Source: a virus. From it: DNA of 50,567 nt. A program made the position numbers and the translations under genes. Within the stretch, counting starts at the first letter, position 1; every line of letters begins with the position of its first letter. The DNA is taken from positions 1 through 50,567 of IMG/VR virus record IMGVR_UViG_3300006790_000025; one strand, written 5' to 3'. The notes under the pieces are model-generated. The model searched no databases. It worked only from the letters and a program-made list of their open reading frames with translations, and was not told where the DNA came from. Shown one piece after another: positions 48,249 to 50,567 of the stretch.

Positions 48249-49901
48249 TTAGTGAGTCTCCGACCAGTTTAATCCTATCTTTGATTCGCTGTCTAGAGGA
48301 CACTTAACTGATAAATTTTCTTCTGTCTGTTTAGTTGCCTGTCGAGTCAAAGAAGAAAACTCTTTCGCATCCTCTTTATGTACTTCAAATTGTACCTCAT
48401 CGTGTACATTTGCGACAGGCTTTGCATCTAAACCTTTTGTTTTTACTAGGGACATTATCTGAGTTAGCCAATCTTTACAGACAATTGCACCCATTCCTTG
48501 AAGTAAAGTATTAACTGAAGAGTGAGAACTTCTTACGTGAAGATAGCGTCCATCAATTGCTTTTACTTTTTCTGAAGATGTAGCCTCTTCGATGATTTGA
48601 TTTCTCCATCTAGAAAGCTTGGGCATTCTATCAAGAAAACGATTAATTAAAACCTGCCCCTCTGATGAAGAACCTCCTACTACTTGACCGATCTTTGCCG
48701 CACCTGCTCCATAGAGAAACGCATAGATAAATGTCTTTGCCTGATCTCTGTTGTCTAAACCTGCAGCCTTTTGATTTGCAGTATGAACATCACCTTCTAA
48801 TATCTCACGAGTATAGTCATCGTCTTGAATGTAGTGAGCAAGGCATCTAAGCTCCAGACCAGAGCTATCTGCACCTACTAGTCTGTAGTTCTCTGAATCC
48901 TCTACAGTCCAACAGCTACGACATTCCTTTCCATAAGGAGAATAGACTGCAGGAATTTGAGCCATGTTAGGGCTGTTGTGTGTCATTCGATTTGTCACAG
49001 CACCAATGGTAATTACTTTTCCGTGAACACGGTTTGTATCTGGATTAACTACCTTCATCCAAGATTTAATTTGTGATTCTCTTTTCTTCAGAAGCATGTA
49101 TCTAACTAACTGTTTTGCTTCTGGAAGAGGACACTGACTCAATGTCTTTTCATTTACAATGGGATTGCCTGTCTTCTCGGTAAACTCAGTAGGCTTCCAT
49201 CCTCTCTTCACAAGGCGATCAGCTATCTGTTGTCTGCTTTGTGGATTAAAGGGAACTACCTTATCTGGTATTCTTTTTCGAGGCAGTATTGTAGGCTCAA
49301 ATGTCTCCTGCATTTTCTTCTCAATGAGAAATGATTCGTCACTTAGATCACAAAGAAGAAGAGTTGCGGCCTGTATATCAAGATAAAATCCAGTATCCTC
49401 TTGAATGTTTATGGCTCTTCGAACAGCATGTTCTAGATCAACGCTTCGTTTTGAGAAGTCAGAAGCATGTTTAACAAAATGATTGTAAAGCTTTTCAGTT
49501 ATGTCTACATCACGCTTGCAGTACTCTTCCATCATTGGAGAGTAGTTAGACCAATCATTAAAGTCCATCTTCATCAATCCAAATCTCTCACCCCATTCTC
49601 CAAGAGAATGACCTCGATCAATGATTGGATTATGTAGTTGAGAAAGAAGAAGAGTATCTATAACTTTTGAATAGGATATGTTGCAGTTTAGCAATCTATT
49701 TATAGACGGTAGATCGAATGAAAGACCGTTATGCATGATGATCTTTTCTGCTTGATTTAGATAAGCAGGAAGCTCACTCATTGGTCTTCCATTCGGCCCA
49801 CCAAACGAGACATAAGTATTCGTATTTAGTTGTTTCGCAACAGCTAAATGAATAACAGATGGATATAAACTATCTGTTTCTATGTCGAGTAGAATTTTCA
49901 T
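48249..49901 (-). CDS. Family A DNA polymerase with 3'-5' exonuclease (T7-type)
   Basis: The protein is 550 aa. Exonuclease: D6 and E8 (LDIET), N58/D63 (HNGLSFDLPS), Y127-x3-D131 (YCKRD). Polymerase motif A D345 (GADSSGLELR), motif B R385-K389-Y393-Y397G (RDQAKTFIYAFLYG), motif C H500-D501-E502 (VANVHDEVQFE). The residue aligned with E. coli Phe762 is Tyr393, as in T7. All catalytic residues are present. It is shorter than T7 gp5 (704), with a reduced thumb; no thioredoxin-loop insertion or DnaJ-like insert is obvious. It replicates the phage genome with the adjacent helicase and SSB. Confidence 0.95.
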   Translation of the reverse strand: MKILLDIETDSLYPSVIHLAVAKQLNTNTYVSFGGPNGRPMSELPAYLNQAEKIIMHNGLSFDLPSINRLLNCNISYSKVIDTLLLSQLHNPIIDRGHSLGEWGERFGLMKMDFNDWSNYSPMMEEYCKRDVDITEKLYNHFVKHASDFSKRSVDLEHAVRRAINIQEDTGFYLDIQAATLLLCDLSDESFLIEKKMQETFEPTILPRKRIPDKVVPFNPQSRQQIADRLVKRGWKPTEFTEKTGNPIVNEKTLSQCPLPEAKQLVRYMLLKKRESQIKSWMKVVNPDTNRVHGKVITIGAVTNRMTHNSPNMAQIPAVYSPYGKECRSCWTVEDSENYRLVGADSSGLELRCLAHYIQDDDYTREILEGDVHTANQKAAGLDNRDQAKTFIYAFLYGAGAAKIGQVVGGSSSEGQVLINRFLDRMPKLSRWRNQIIEEATSSEKVKAIDGRYLHVRSSHSSVNTLLQGMGAIVCKDWLTQIMSLVKTKGLDAKPVANVHDEVQFEVHKEDAKEFSSLTRQATKQTEENLSVKCPLDSESKIGLNWSETH

Positions 49902-49903
49902 TC

Positions 49904-50567
49904 TTAGAGATTATCTATGTCTGCTACTGGTTGAAAGCTAGTTGCTGTTTTTTGATCATCTGAATCATCTTCAGGTTGAGGAAGACCATCTACTTCAAAC
50001 TGTCTTCCAGTAGTCCTGTCATACTGAAGATAAGAGGCAGGTCCAGTATCACCACTGAATCTATTTTTAAGAACGCGAACAAGAGTAGTGTTTCGTATAT
50101 CAGCATTTTCATTCTGACTATCTCGTTCTAATGAGATGACCATATCACTTAGCTGTGCTATTCCAGCACTGCCTCGAAGATGAGAAAGAGAAACAACGCC
50201 TCCTTCTTCATGTCCATTATTCTGAACACGCTTTAGATGTGTAACAACTCCTAAGTGAATATCTAATTCTTGAACAAGCATTCGAAGCTTAGTCATGACT
50301 TCATCTAAGGCACGTCTCTCATCTCCCTGATCTCCTGCACTCACAACGATACTAACGTGATCAAGAAAGATGAACTTACACTCAAGTCCTTTTGCCATAT
50401 ATCGAACACGAGATACCAGCTTATCGATATCCCAAGAACCAAAGTGATCAAGCAGAAATACTCTTCTGTTTAAAGACACTGCATCAAATGCATCTTTAAA
50501 TTCCTGATCACTGTACTCACAAGTGGGTAAGTGAAAAGGTTTGTTCGCATGAATACCTAGCAAAGCT
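49904..50567 (-). CDS. Replicative helicase (T7 gp4-like), C-terminal part
   Basis: The frame is open to the right edge, so the N-terminal part, including any primase domain and Walker A, is missing. Visible RecA-like helicase elements: FIFLDHVSIVVSAGD (Walker B, H2), ERRALDEVMTKLRMLVQELD, GVVTHLKR (H3), SLSHLRGSAGIAQLSDMVIS and the arginine-finger region VRVLKNRFSGDTGPASYL. These closely parallel T7 gp4. The acidic C-terminus (PQPEDDSDDQKTATSFQPVA) could contact the polymerase, as in T7. It is five codon-free bases or fewer from the polymerase start. Confidence 0.93.
   Translation of the reverse strand, partial: ALLGIHANKPFHLPTCEYSDQEFKDAFDAVSLNRRVFLLDHFGSWDIDKLVSRVRYMAKGLECKFIFLDHVSIVVSAGDQGDERRALDEVMTKLRMLVQELDIHLGVVTHLKRVQNNGHEEGGVVSLSHLRGSAGIAQLSDMVISLERDSQNENADIRNTTLVRVLKNRFSGDTGPASYLQYDRTTGRQFEVDGLPQPEDDSDDQKTATSFQPVADIDNL

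Noticed and set aside
1-50567. Integrated prophage or plasmid
   Set aside because: No integrase, att-like duplication, repressor, partition gene or host flank is visible; gene order is that of a lytic phage.

Overview
This window is a continuous stretch of a tailed double-stranded DNA phage genome, AT-rich and densely coded. It holds 62 genes by my count, two of them cut by the window edges. I see no tRNA, rRNA, integrase, excisionase or repressor-like gene, and no bacterial housekeeping gene, so it reads as a lytic phage rather than a prophage. The replication genes resemble T7: a gp4-type helicase, a family A polymerase, endonuclease I and a small SSB. The virion genes look P22/T7-like and short-tailed: a very long portal, a scaffold, an HK97-fold capsid candidate, gp4/gp10-like tail connectors and three ejection proteins including one of 2220 residues. 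Many of the small proteins are of types I associate with marine phages. Sigma70-like promoters and Shine-Dalgarno sites indicate a bacterial host using its own RNA polymerase; no phage RNA polymerase lies in this window. The host genus cannot be told from the sequence.

Layout. Positions 1-1200 hold small accessory genes on both strands with hairpins and terminators. Positions 1177-1639 are a divergent non-coding region, G-rich then AT-rich, with short repeats just before terS. Positions 1640-13178 (+) carry packaging and head genes: TerS, TerL, four small basic proteins sharing one C-terminal motif, a portal fused to a T4-type lysozyme, a GroES-like co-chaperonin, scaffold, a probable decoration protein and the major capsid protein, closed by a strong terminator. 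Positions 13265-36748 (+) carry small basic virion-associated proteins, connectors, tail fibres (one with two LamG domains, a SPRY-like domain and a DUF7483-like domain) and ejection proteins. Positions 36745-40223 (+) start with the best promoter in the window and encode a glycosyltransferase plus a three-part glycosyltransferase/methyltransferase/MAF-like protein. Positions 40250-42372 (+) hold membrane and lysis-type proteins, including a GTA-type three-TM holin.

Positions 42335-50567 (-) are the DNA metabolism module, transcribed leftward: helicase, polymerase, PD-(D/E)XK proteins, SSB, Cas4/RecB-like exonuclease, endonuclease I, a DUF3310 protein, class II ribonucleotide reductase and a 2OG-Fe(II) oxygenase. 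It meets the late genes tail to tail with a 38 bp coding overlap.

The most unusual points are the portal-lysozyme fusion combined with the lack of any other recognisable endolysin, the three-domain glycan-modifying protein, a peptide motif shared by the portal and the giant ejection protein, and the tandem family of small proteins with near-identical C-termini between TerL and portal.
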